From assembly GCF_000012845.1 (NCBI RefSeq), contig NC_009615.1, forward strand, positions 2,509,501-2,573,500: 64,000 nt of DNA, read 5' to 3'. The notes below the pieces were generated by a model, which had not been told where the DNA came from, did no database searches, and worked only from the letters and a program-made list of their open reading frames with translations. Position numbers and translations under genes: made by a program. This stretch comes from Parabacteroides distasonis ATCC 8503. Its GTDB lineage: Bacteria; Bacteroidota; Bacteroidia; Bacteroidales; Tannerellaceae. The first letter of the stretch is position 1. Each line of letters starts with the position of its first letter. Of this stretch, positions 8,729 through 17,138 are shown piece after piece.

Positions 8729-11074
8729 ATGAAAAATATACCATACCAGCAGAACGCTATCAATGAACTGACAGATAAAACGATCCGTCTGTTAAACCTC
8801 GGTGGAAAACGACACAAAATTGTGTTTGAAGCGCCAACAGGTGCGGGAAAAACGGTCATGACCTGTCAGGCTTTGGCAAATATAACCGACGAATTGAAAG
8901 AACGTGGTGACAGCCGTTATCAGGAAGTTGCCTATATTTGGTTTGCACCTCGTAAACTTCACCTGCAAAGTTATGCCAGCTTAAAGAATGCCTTTGGCGA
9001 AACACGGAAACTTCGGCCTGTAATGTTTGACGAGATTGACCAGAGTGAAGGCATACAACCTGGAGAAATATTGTTTGTCAACTGGGAAAGTGTGAACAAA
9101 GAAAGTAATGTCATGGTACGCGAAAACGAAAGCTTTGCTTCTTTGTATGAAATTGCACGACGGACACAAGAAGAATACGATTTGCCCATTGTTGCCATCA
9201 TAGACGAGGAACACATGTTTTGGTCAAAAACTGCCGATAAATCGGCAGCAGTGCTGGAACGTATCAATCCGGCTGTAGAACTGCGTATTTCGGCCACTCC
9301 CAAGACACTTCATCCTGATGAAAAAGTAAAAGTTTACCGACAGGATGTTATTGCGGCTGAAATGATTAAGAAAGAAGTCGTGCTGAATCCTGATATAGAA
9401 CTGGATTTCAGTGAAGAACGCACACTGAACGAAAATCTGATTAAGGCGGCATTGGCAAAACGTAATCAGTTGGCTGAGCTTTATCAGGAATTGGGCGTCA
9501 AAATCAATCCCCTATTACTTATCCAGCTGCCCAACGATGTGAAGGAAACCATGACTTCGGAAGATCAAGCTATCGCAGAACAGGTGAAAACCTATTTGGA
9601 AGCTATATGCGGGATAACCGCCGAAAATGGATTATTGGCCGTATGGCTCGCCAACGAAAAAGAGAATCTCGCCGGACTGGAACGTCCCGATAATATGACG
9701 CAAGTATTGCTATTCAAAGAAGCAATTGCTTTGGGTTGGGACTGCCCTCGTGCAGCTGTACTGCTAATCTTCAGAAAATTGCAAAGCGACCAGTTTACGA
9801 TACAAACTGTAGGACGTATTCTGAGAATGCCGGAACAGAAACATTATCCGAAAGAACAGCTTAATATCGGTTATGTTTATACCGACATTGCAAAAGATAA
9901 AATTCAGATTGTCACAGCCGATTCCGACTATATCTTGAAAAATACGATTAGGGCATGCAGACGTGAAAATCTTGAGAATGTATCTCTACCGGCTTACTAT
10001 TCAGAACGCCCTAATGTGGAAAGAAATTATTTAGGACCCGACTTCAAAAAAACATTGTATGAAGTGGCTGATGAATTCTGGAAACTGGAAAGAGGTGCCG
10101 GATTGTTTTCTATCGCTGAATTGGCCGCTTTAAGAAATGATAATGATGAATTTACTCCGTTGCCAGAAAGTGATGACGATTTAGTAAATGAAAACAGAAG
10201 ACGGGTAAAGAATTCAATTCGTTTGGATGTCAAGACAATCAATGTGGAGATTCCGAAAGATGTACACTTCCAGAATGAAGAACAGATATTGAAAGTAGAT
10301 CAAGTGCGCTTTGCCCGTAAAGCATCTGAAATAGACCGTGTATTTATGGCATATATAAGCGGTAAGGGACATCAATTTGAGAGTAAAGGTAGAGCCGATA
10401 AAATAGCCAACTATCTGCTTGAAATGCTCGCCGACTATTTTGGAATTTTCGATACAGATGCCAAGAAGGTCGTTCTTTATTATGATAACAGACCCAAATT
10501 TGACCGTTTACTGGACACTGCCTTAGAAACATATGCCCGTAAAAGAGAGCGAGCAAAGAAAAGATCTGCGGCAGCCAGAGAATTAAAACAATACAACTGG
10601 GAAATTCCGGAAGAAAGAGTATATGACAGCGAGACTAACCATATCGAAACAGCAAATAATCATGCTTTGCTGCCATTCGTACAACTTAACGAAGCTTCTA
10701 ATCCGGAGAAGGAATTTGTGAAATATTTGGAAGAACATTCACAATGGATTGACTGGTGGTATAAGAATGGGGACAAAGGAAAACAACATTATGCCATTGC
10801 ATACGGAAAATCTTTATTTTATATTGATTTCGTTATCCGTATGAAGAATGGACATGTATATCTTTTCGATACGAAAAGTGCCGGAAGTGATGTAACTGCT
10901 CCGGAGAAACATAATGCCTTGTTGCAATATATCCAGGAATATTCAACTAAAGATACACCTCTTTATGGAGGAGTTATCATTCAAGATGGAAGTAACTGGC
11001 TATATTCCAAACTACCTATTGAGAATACTACTGATTTGTTAAACTGGGATGCTTTTTATCCTGAAAACGCATAA
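8729..11074 (+). CDS. res: Type III restriction endonuclease subunit (Res), DEAD/DEAH helicase-nuclease
   Basis: 781 aa. An SF2 helicase core begins with Walker A FEAPTGAGKT (residues 33-42) and a DEEH box, then the helicase C domain with an FTIQTVGRILRMPE motif. The C-terminus has a PD-(D/E)xK-like site, FYIDFVI followed by LFDTKSAG. With Mod it forms a complex that translocates on DNA and cleaves unmodified sites. The protein is shorter than many classic Res subunits (about 900-1000 aa) but all expected motifs are present. It is followed at once by the modification-associated small protein gene. Confidence 0.9.
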   Translation: MKNIPYQQNAINELTDKTIRLLNLGGKRHKIVFEAPTGAGKTVMTCQALANITDELKERGDSRYQEVAYIWFAPRKLHLQSYASLKNAFGETRKLRPVMFDEIDQSEGIQPGEILFVNWESVNKESNVMVRENESFASLYEIARRTQEEYDLPIVAIIDEEHMFWSKTADKSAAVLERINPAVELRISATPKTLHPDEKVKVYRQDVIAAEMIKKEVVLNPDIELDFSEERTLNENLIKAALAKRNQLAELYQELGVKINPLLLIQLPNDVKETMTSEDQAIAEQVKTYLEAICGITAENGLLAVWLANEKENLAGLERPDNMTQVLLFKEAIALGWDCPRAAVLLIFRKLQSDQFTIQTVGRILRMPEQKHYPKEQLNIGYVYTDIAKDKIQIVTADSDYILKNTIRACRRENLENVSLPAYYSERPNVERNYLGPDFKKTLYEVADEFWKLERGAGLFSIAELAALRNDNDEFTPLPESDDDLVNENRRRVKNSIRLDVKTINVEIPKDVHFQNEEQILKVDQVRFARKASEIDRVFMAYISGKGHQFESKGRADKIANYLLEMLADYFGIFDTDAKKVVLYYDNRPKFDRLLDTALETYARKRERAKKRSAAARELKQYNWEIPEERVYDSETNHIETANNHALLPFVQLNEASNPEKEFVKYLEEHSQWIDWWYKNGDKGKQHYAIAYGKSLFYIDFVIRMKNGHVYLFDTKSAGSDVTAPEKHNALLQYIQEYSTKDTPLYGGVIIQDGSNWLYSKLPIENTTDLLNWDAFYPENA

Positions 11075-11079
11075 AGATT

Positions 11080-11298
11080 ATGGCTAAAGGTATAGATCCG
11101 AAATTTGTTCACTACGGCATCCGCAAAGATGATTTAGCTATGATAGAAGCAATCTGTGAAGCGGAAGGTGTAGATTTTGACTGGTTAAGTGAAGATATTC
11201 TGAAGGCCTATCATGCCAAGAAGGTTGACGTGATAGAAATGAGTGATAATGAAACGGAAGACATCATCCGTAATGCAATCCAAAAAATACGTCAATAA
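11080..11298 (+). CDS. DNA modification system-associated small protein
   Basis: 72 aa, acidic, starting 5 bp after the res stop and ending 8 bp before the SMC-like ATPase gene, so clearly in the operon. It resembles short proteins usually annotated as DNA modification system-associated small protein, found beside methylase/ATPase gene sets. It has no transmembrane segment or cysteine motif. Its biochemical function is unknown; it may be an adaptor between the Mod/Res and ATPase parts. The family name is from memory and not verified here. Confidence 0.65.
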   Translation: MAKGIDPKFVHYGIRKDDLAMIEAICEAEGVDFDWLSEDILKAYHAKKVDVIEMSDNETEDIIRNAIQKIRQ

Positions 11299-11306
11299 AT
11301 ACGATT

Positions 11307-12266
11307 ATGCTGATACAGAGAATTAAAATAAGCAATTATAAGACTTACTTGTCACTTGATCTGGATTTGACAGTCGATGACGATCGCCCTATTATTCTGA
11401 TTGGCGGTGCAAATGGTGGCGGTAAGACTACTTTATTCGAGGCCATAAGCGGAGCTCTTTATGGTCTGAAAATTGAAAACAAAGAGCATTTCATGGAATT
11501 GCTCAATCAGGGAGCCTTAAACACAGCCAAACCTGAGATTTCCTTACAGATAACATTTGTAGGGAAAGTACTCGGTCAGCAACAGAAGTACATATTAAAG
11601 CGTGTTTATCAGTTAAATCCGCAAGGAAAGCCATTGGAAAGCGTATCGCTGAACATGAACGGTAACATGTATGTTTACGGTACAATGACTACTCCCAAAG
11701 ACCGGGTAAAAGCAGAACAGGAAATCAATAAAATCATCAAAGCCAATCTGCCTCAGGAACTGAGCCAGTATTTCCTGTTTGATGCAATGCAATCGAGTGA
11801 ACTGCTGAAGAAAAATGTATTTGCCCAAACCATTCGTGATAATTTTGAGAATGTATTGGGCTTCAAAAAATACCTTCAGTTAAAGCGTGCTGCTGAAAAG
11901 CTACAACAGGAATGGGCTCAACAACGTCTTGAAGCAGAAAAAGAAGCCCAGGAATATAATGAACTATGCGCACAAAAAGACAAGCTGACCGCAGACTTAA
12001 ATACGTGTATAGCGGAACAAGATGCAAAATATAAGTATCTTGCGTCGGTAGAAGTGGAATATAAACGAGCAAAAGACGGTGCCCAGGAAGCTTCTGCCCT
12101 CAATAAGAAGATACAGGAGCTTGCCAGTAAAATTGACGATATTGTAAAGCGTGCAGCAACTTATGCTGAGGACTTGAAAGCATTTGTTGACAATATAGAA
12201 ATTGATTTATTCTTACCTAAATTAGCTGCAAACCTGGCACAAGAAATCAATAAATCTCTGGAATAA
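11307..12266 (+). pseudogene. SMC/DndD-like AAA ATPase, N-terminal part (split by the IME)
   Basis: 319 codons of an ABC/SMC-type ATPase: residues 1-30 begin MLIQRIKISNYKTY, followed by Walker A GGANGGGKTTLFEA, then a coiled coil to the stop. It is like DndD of phosphorothioation systems and other SMC-like defence ATPases. Signature and Walker B motifs are missing here and are found in the fragment at 22947-24056. The stop TAA at 12264-12266 is created at the junction with the integrated element. The two parts are in the same reading frame when the 10,683-bp element is subtracted, giving one 688-aa protein. While integrated, neither half should be a working ATPase. Confidence 0.85.
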
Positions 12267-12390
12267 CCTCGAAAAACGGGAGAAATGGCGCTAAACGACT
12301 TAATATCAGAGTTGTTACGGTGTCAAATAATGACAAGCCGAAGAATCGGAAAACGCAAAGAAAAGCGGATTTAAGAAGAAGAATGGTTTG

Positions 12391-12402
12391 CAAATCATTA
12401 CC
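12391..12402 (+). repeat. 12-bp repeat near the left IME end, candidate integrase arm site
   Basis: CAAATCATTACC occurs here and again at 22921-22932 near the right end, in the same orientation. Placement inside both ends suits an arm-type integrase-binding site, but this is inference. Confidence 0.45.
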
Positions 12403-12488
12403 CGTGAAAGAGTAAGATTTAACATATGAGAGATGCTATTGCACCGTTTGTCACCGATTTGCGTATCAAGGTCTAACTCGTTGATATT

Positions 12489-12496
12489 TAACTTTG
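12489..12496 (+). promoter_or_regulatory. -7 box for the integrase gene
   Basis: TAACTTTG matches TAnnTTTG and lies 18 bp before the integrase ATG at 12514. Confidence 0.55.
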
Positions 12497-12513
12497 CAAA
12501 CAAAAAAACGAGT

Positions 12514-13734
12514 ATGGCAAGAAGTACATTCAAAGTGCTGTTCTACGTGAACGGCAGCAAGGAGAAAGACGGTATTGTCCCCATCATGGGACGAGTGACA
12601 ATCAACGGTACTGTGGCGCAGTTCAGTTGCAAGCAGACCATCCCGAAAACCCTTTGGGATGCGAAAGGCAACCGAGCCAAAGGCAAGAGTGCCGAAGCAC
12701 GGAACATCAATCTGGCATTGGACAACATCAAGGCGCAAATCATCAAGCACTATCAGCGCATATCCGACCGAGAGGCATACGTAACGGCTGAAATGGTGCG
12801 CAATGCCTACCAAGGGGTAGGAAGCGAGTATGAGACACTGATAAAGGCTTTTGACAAGGATTGCGCCAACTTCCTGAAACGTGTCGGCAAAGACCGCAGC
12901 ATCGGCACATACAAGGTAATGGTAAGGGCAAGGAACTATGTCGCAGCCTTTATCAAGTCATTCTACAGACGGACGGACATGTCCATGCTGGAACTTACGC
13001 CCGACTTCATCAAGGAGTTTGCGGCTTATCTTACGGCTGAACGGGGACTGAAAAACGCCACCATCTGGCTGAACTGCATGTGGCTGAAAGGCGTGGTCAT
13101 GCGTGCGCACTATAACGGACTGATACCGAGAAATCCGTTTGCGCAGTTCCATATCAGCCCGAATGTTAAGGAACGGGAATATCTGACAGAGGACGAAATC
13201 AAAAGAATCATGGCGCACGAGTTTGACAACCCCACCCTCGCATTGGTGCGAGACCTGTTCATTTTCGCCTGCTTCACCGCCTTGTCTTTCGTGGATATGA
13301 AAGAACTCACAACGGACGAAATAGTGGAGGTGAACGGCGAGAAATGGATATTGTCGAAACGGCACAAGACAAATGTCCCGTTCCAAGTGAAGCTGCTTGA
13401 TATTCCCTTGCAGATAATCGAACGGTACAAGTATCTGTCGGAAGACAAGCTGGTTTTCGGGAAAATCAACTATTGGACGATGTGCAAACAACTGAAAAAG
13501 GTAATGGCGGAATGCGGAATAGAGAAGCAAATCTCCTACCATTGCGCACGTCATACGTTTGGAACACTGGCTCTTAGCAAGGGGATGCCCATTGAAAGCG
13601 TGAGCCGTGTTCTGGGACACACGAACATTGTCACGACTCAAATCTATGCGAAGATAACCACACAGAAACTTGACAATGACCTGACGATGTTCGGCAACAA
13701 GCTGAACGCATCGTTCGGAAGTGTAACCCCATAA
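12514..13734 (+). CDS. int: Tyrosine recombinase/integrase (CTnDOT/NBU type)
   Basis: 406 aa from ATG 12514; the longer in-frame start at 12433 lies upstream of the -7 box and is not used. An N-terminal arm-binding domain and SAM-like core-binding domain precede the catalytic domain. Catalytic residues visible are H343 and R346 (HCARHTFGTL), H369 (GHTN) and nucleophile Y378 (IYAKI). The first Arg motif reads CFTALSFVDM, without the usual Arg, as known for Bacteroidales integrases such as IntDOT. It should catalyse integration and excision of the 12.26-22.95 kb element, in line with its position beside the left end. No excisionase gene was recognised nearby. Confidence 0.93.
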   Translation: MARSTFKVLFYVNGSKEKDGIVPIMGRVTINGTVAQFSCKQTIPKTLWDAKGNRAKGKSAEARNINLALDNIKAQIIKHYQRISDREAYVTAEMVRNAYQGVGSEYETLIKAFDKDCANFLKRVGKDRSIGTYKVMVRARNYVAAFIKSFYRRTDMSMLELTPDFIKEFAAYLTAERGLKNATIWLNCMWLKGVVMRAHYNGLIPRNPFAQFHISPNVKEREYLTEDEIKRIMAHEFDNPTLALVRDLFIFACFTALSFVDMKELTTDEIVEVNGEKWILSKRHKTNVPFQVKLLDIPLQIIERYKYLSEDKLVFGKINYWTMCKQLKKVMAECGIEKQISYHCARHTFGTLALSKGMPIESVSRVLGHTNIVTTQIYAKITTQKLDNDLTMFGNKLNASFGSVTP

Positions 13735-13746
13735 CCAAGCATAGCC

Positions 13747-14130
13747 ATGAAACGAAGCATCATCACAACGGACGGCAACGGCAACATCACCTTGCCGACC
13801 GACATTAGCGCAACCGCCATGAGCGAATGGGAACTTTGCGACCTGTTCGGAGTAACCGCCCCGACATTCCGTGCAGGGCTGAAGGCTCTTTGCAAGAGCG
13901 GAATTTTAAGGGAATACGGGATAAGGCGAAGCATACGGGTATCCGATAATTGCTGTATGGAGGTTTACAACCTTGAAGCGATAGTTACCCTCGCTTTCCA
14001 TATCGGCACATTCGGAGCGGAACGGGTACGCAATGCTGTTCTTGAAAGACTGTACCTGCGAAAAGAGAAAACAAGCATCTTTTTCTCGCTGAATACCAAC
14101 GGTATATCCAAATCCGAATACTTCTCGTAG
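13747..14130 (+). CDS. Conserved HTH-like protein of Bacteroidales mobile elements
   Basis: 127 aa, 12 bp after int and likely co-transcribed. Residues 25-60 (MSEWELCDLFGVTAPTFRAG onward) look like a winged or simple helix-turn-helix, followed by a conserved helical part ending with ERLYLRKEK. Similar small proteins lie next to integrases in many Bacteroides mobilizable elements. It could act as a regulator or recombination directionality factor, but no function is established. The C-terminal 20 residues look variable. Confidence 0.65.
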   Translation: MKRSIITTDGNGNITLPTDISATAMSEWELCDLFGVTAPTFRAGLKALCKSGILREYGIRRSIRVSDNCCMEVYNLEAIVTLAFHIGTFGAERVRNAVLERLYLRKEKTSIFFSLNTNGISKSEYFS

Positions 14131-14156
14131 CTGAATGCCTGACATTATTCACTCGG

Positions 14157-14182
14157 TAAGTCAGTAATTCATTAAGTCAGTA
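14157..14182. repeat. Direct repeat TAAGTCAGTA, two copies
   Basis: Copies at 14157-14166 and 14173-14182, 16 bp apart, just upstream of a terminator. Function unknown. Confidence 0.35.
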
Positions 14183-14211
14183 CGACAGAACGACAGACGC
14201 TCTGATTTTTT

Positions 14212-14254
14212 CTCCCGAAAAGCGTAATCCGACATTTGCTTTTCGGGAGTTTTT
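14212..14254 (+). terminator. Rho-independent terminator after the int operon
   Basis: Perfect 12-bp arms CTCCCGAAAAGC (14212-14223) and its reverse complement (14238-14249), followed by five T. It closes the int/HTH transcription unit. Confidence 0.85.
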
Positions 14255-14364
14255 CCGTTTGCACAACCCGTTTCCTGCCCCAAGCCATTGAAAGTTTTTG
14301 TTTCGGGGGCTATTTGTCACCATTCTGCCGTGTTTTGCATAACAACCTATCCGATAATTGATTA

Positions 14365-14372
14365 TATTTTTG
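14365..14372 (+). promoter_or_regulatory. -7 box for the helicase/primase genes
   Basis: TATTTTTG matches TAnnTTTG, 36 bp before the ATG at 14408. Confidence 0.5.
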
Positions 14373-14407
14373 CAGCTGGTAATTTTCAAACTTAAAACCA
14401 TTTGATT

Positions 14408-15649
14408 ATGTCAGCTATCGAACAACAGGACAGCCACAGACCGCCATCGGATGGCGGCATGGCAAAGGAAGAATTTATCCGTGTCGGGACAACGCTCTAC
14501 AAGATTGTGGAGCAACCGAGACTGAACGGAGGGTATGTGAAGAAACGCATCGCATGGAACAACGAGACCCTGCGACAGGATTACGGCAAGGATTACATCG
14601 GCAGCGTTCCCAAGTATGACGGCTTCTGCACCGTACCCGAACACATCGGCTACCGTTCCGTGGTCGGCAAGTTCCTTAACCTCTACGAACCGATAGACCA
14701 CCGACCGCAGGAGGGCGATTTATCGCATATCCAATCTTTGGTACGGCACATCTTCGGGGAACAATACGAGTTGGGGATGGACTATCTGCAACTGCTCTAC
14801 CTGCAACCGATTCAGAAGTTGCCTATCTTGCTGTTGGTGTCGGAAGAACGCAACACGGGCAAAAGCACCTTCCTGAACTTTCTGAAAGCCCTTTTCCAGA
14901 ACAACGTGACTTTCAACACCAACGAGGATTTCCGCAGCCAGTTCAATTCCGATTGGGCCGGTAAGCTCCTTATCGTGGTGGATGAGGTGTTGCTCAACCG
15001 CAGGGAGGACAGCGAACGGTTGAAGAACCTCAGCACCACACTTTCCTACAAGGTAGAAGCCAAAGGCAAAGACCGTGACGAGATTGCGTTCTTCGCCAAA
15101 TTCGTGCTGTGCTCCAACAACGAGCATCTGCCCGTAATCATAGACGCAGGGGAAACACGCTATTGGGTACGCAAGATAGACCGCTTGCGGTCCGATGATA
15201 CCGACTTCCTGCAAAAGCTGAAAGCGGAGATACCCGCCTTTCTCCATTTCCTGCAACACAGAAAACTGTCCACCGAAAAGGAAAGCCGGATGTGGTTCAA
15301 CCCCACATTGCTGCATACAGAAGCCTTGCAGAAGATTATCCGTGGCAACCGCAATCGGCTGGAGATAGAGATGTCGGAACTGCTGCTTGACATTATGGTT
15401 GCAATGGATGTGGATAGCGTTTCATTCTGCCTTAACGACCTTGTCGTACTGCTGGTGCACTCGCAGGTAAAGGCGGAAAAGCACCAAGTGCGTAAGGTGG
15501 TGCAGGAGTGCTGGAAACTAACACCTGCACCAAACGGGCTTACCTACACCACCTATCAGGGCAATTACAACAGAAGTTGTCACTATGAGCCGATAAAGAG
15601 GGTGGGACGCTTCTACACCGTCACAAGGGAGCAACTCGAATCCCTGTAA
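14408..15649 (+). CDS. DUF5906 primase-helicase family protein (replication)
   Basis: 413 aa from ATG 14408 (an in-frame TTG two codons earlier is less likely). An SF3/DUF5906-type helicase core is visible: Walker A SEERNTGKSTF near residue 145, Walker B KLLIVVDEVLL near residue 188, and a sensor FVLCSNNEHLP. A C-terminal winged-helix-like segment follows. It probably unwinds the element's origin during replication or transfer. It is followed by a repeat-rich stretch and the toprim primase, a common helicase-origin-primase order in Bacteroidales mobilizable elements. Confidence 0.85.
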   Translation: MSAIEQQDSHRPPSDGGMAKEEFIRVGTTLYKIVEQPRLNGGYVKKRIAWNNETLRQDYGKDYIGSVPKYDGFCTVPEHIGYRSVVGKFLNLYEPIDHRPQEGDLSHIQSLVRHIFGEQYELGMDYLQLLYLQPIQKLPILLLVSEERNTGKSTFLNFLKALFQNNVTFNTNEDFRSQFNSDWAGKLLIVVDEVLLNRREDSERLKNLSTTLSYKVEAKGKDRDEIAFFAKFVLCSNNEHLPVIIDAGETRYWVRKIDRLRSDDTDFLQKLKAEIPAFLHFLQHRKLSTEKESRMWFNPTLLHTEALQKIIRGNRNRLEIEMSELLLDIMVAMDVDSVSFCLNDLVVLLVHSQVKAEKHQVRKVVQECWKLTPAPNGLTYTTYQGNYNRSCHYEPIKRVGRFYTVTREQLESL

Positions 15650-15654
15650 TACTA

Positions 15655-15900
15655 TCATTTTTCTGTTGAATTGTTGAATATGGGTATAAATACAATGACA
15701 ATAAACGATATACATTCTCAACAAAATCTCAACAAGCCAAAAGAGAAGTTGAGAGACCACCGACACCCGTTTGTGGATTTCTCTTTTGGCGAGCGGTTTG
15801 TTGAGAAGATGTTGAAAGTTTACAGGTCTGTATATAAACATATTACATCAACAGTTCATCAAATCAACAAATTTTCATCAACTTCAAAACCGTATGTAAT
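15655..15900. other. Candidate replication origin: hairpin and TTGTTGA/TCAACA repeats
   Basis: Between the helicase and primase genes. A long stem pairs 15727-15747 with 15779-15790 and 15798-15806 (12 bp plus 9 bp, separated by a 7-nt bulge at 15791-15797). TCTCAACAA is repeated at 15716-15724 and 15727-15735, and TTGTTGA/TCAACA words recur on both sides. This is what iterons and a single-strand origin hairpin look like, but no DnaA box or known origin was recognised. Confidence 0.5.
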
Positions 15901-15904
15901 ATGA
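15680..15904 (+). CDS. Possible small ORF overlapping the origin-like repeats
   Basis: An open frame of 74 codons from ATG 15680, rich in Lys, His and Ser, ending in TGA that overlaps the ATG of the primase gene (ATGA). The 4-bp overlap hints at translational coupling, but the frame runs through the hairpin repeats, which alone could keep it open by chance. No family is recognised. Confidence 0.25.
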   Translation: MGINTMTINDIHSQQNLNKPKEKLRDHRHPFVDFSFGERFVEKMLKVYRSVYKHITSTVHQINKFSSTSKPYVI

Positions 15905-16872
15905 CAATCCAAGATGTAAAGCAAATCAAACTGGCAGACTATCTGCAAAGTCTGGGCTATACGCCTGTAAAGCAACAAGGCAAGAACCTGTGGTATAAAT
16001 CACCGCTACGGGAAGAAACGGACGCATCGTTCAAGGTAAACACTGAGCTTGAAAAATGGTATGACTTCGGCATCGGCAAAGGCGGAAACATCCTCGCATT
16101 GGCAGCGGAACTTTACTATTCGGAAGATGTAGCCTATCTGCTGAAACGCATAGAGGAGCGGACAGCATACATCCGCCCTGCATCGTTCTCTTTTGGCAGA
16201 CAGCATTCCGACAATCAGCCTTATCAGGGATTAAGGGTTGGTGAGTTGTCCTCTCCTGCTCTTATAGCCTATCTGCAAGAAAGGGGAATAAACATCGGAC
16301 TTGCCAAAAGAGAATGCAGGGAGCTTCGGTTTATGAATGCCGACAAACCCTATTTTGCCATCGGCTTTCCGAACATGGCAGGAGGATATGAAGTGCGCAA
16401 CAGATACTTCAAGGGATGTGTCGCCCCGAAAGACATCACCCATATCCGACAGCAGGACGGACAACGATGTATGTGTTACCTGTTCGAGGGGTTCATGGAT
16501 TACCTCTCATTCCTTACCATCCGAGTAAGAAACAATCCGCAACACCCGCGATTGGACACACAGGACTATGTCATACTGAACTCCGTTTCCAATCTTGCGA
16601 AAGCGGAAAGCTTATTGGAAACCTACACCCAAGTCGGCTGTTTCCTTGACAACGACACGGCAGGACGGAACACCTGCAAGAAGCTGAAAGAGAAGTTTGG
16701 GGAACGGCTGCTTGACAAGTCAATGTACTATCGTGATTATAAGGACTTGAACGACTACCTGTGCGGTAAGCCCTTGTCCCAATCGGCAGAGCCGATAAAG
16801 GAGAAGAAGCAAGTCCAATCCGCAAGGCGGATGATGCAGCCACCGAAAAAGAAAGGGGGATTTCATCTGTAA
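15901..16872 (+). CDS. Toprim-domain DNA primase of the IME
   Basis: 323 aa. The N-terminus (ADYLQSLGYTPVKQQGKNLW) resembles the CHC2-type primase entry domain, but the zinc cysteines are not evident. The toprim domain has LFEGFMDYLSF (catalytic Glu) near residue 199 and GCFLDNDTAGRNT (DxD) near residue 250. It would make primers for element replication or for second-strand synthesis after mobilization. Start ATG 15901 overlaps an upstream small frame. The usual length for Bacteroidales mobile-element primases is about 300-330 aa. Confidence 0.85.
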   Translation: MTIQDVKQIKLADYLQSLGYTPVKQQGKNLWYKSPLREETDASFKVNTELEKWYDFGIGKGGNILALAAELYYSEDVAYLLKRIEERTAYIRPASFSFGRQHSDNQPYQGLRVGELSSPALIAYLQERGINIGLAKRECRELRFMNADKPYFAIGFPNMAGGYEVRNRYFKGCVAPKDITHIRQQDGQRCMCYLFEGFMDYLSFLTIRVRNNPQHPRLDTQDYVILNSVSNLAKAESLLETYTQVGCFLDNDTAGRNTCKKLKEKFGERLLDKSMYYRDYKDLNDYLCGKPLSQSAEPIKEKKQVQSARRMMQPPKKKGGFHL

Positions 16873-16911
16873 TATGCACGTCCGCTCTCCCAAGGTATTT
16901 AGACAGAAATA

Positions 16912-16994
16912 CCATAGCTCAATAGGGCGTTTTCTTCACGCATTACTCCGTAACGCTAAAAACACCCTATCGAGCCAAAGGGAAATCCCTTTGG
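16912..16994. other. Candidate oriT upstream of the relaxase
   Basis: Two inverted repeats sit 145-230 bp before the relaxase gene. ATAGGGCGTTTT (16922-16933) pairs with 16959-16970 with one mismatch and contains an inner GCATTAC/GTAACGC pairing. A second perfect palindrome with 9-bp arms lies at 16975-16994. Inverted repeats 5' of a MobV relaxase gene are the usual oriT setting. The nick site is not identified. Confidence 0.5.
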
Positions 16995-17138
16995 AAACCC
17001 TGTGCAAACGAGAGCAGAAGCCAAACTCGTTTGGATTATGCCGAGTGCTGCAATGGTTCATTTGCATAATAAACCCTGTGAGCCGATGCCACAGGCAGAG
17101 AGAAGAAACATAACGATAACCGCAAAAACAGTAATGAT

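Noticed and set aside
12433..12513. Upstream extension of the integrase
   Set aside because: It would place the start ahead of the -7 box and adds residues not seen in related integrases.
14720..15316. 198-codon minus-strand frame opposite the DUF5906 helicase
   Set aside because: It is antisense to a gene with Walker motifs and shows no family signal.
16874..17113. 79-codon frame between primase and relaxase
   Set aside because: It runs through the inverted repeats of the oriT-like region and has no family or start signal.
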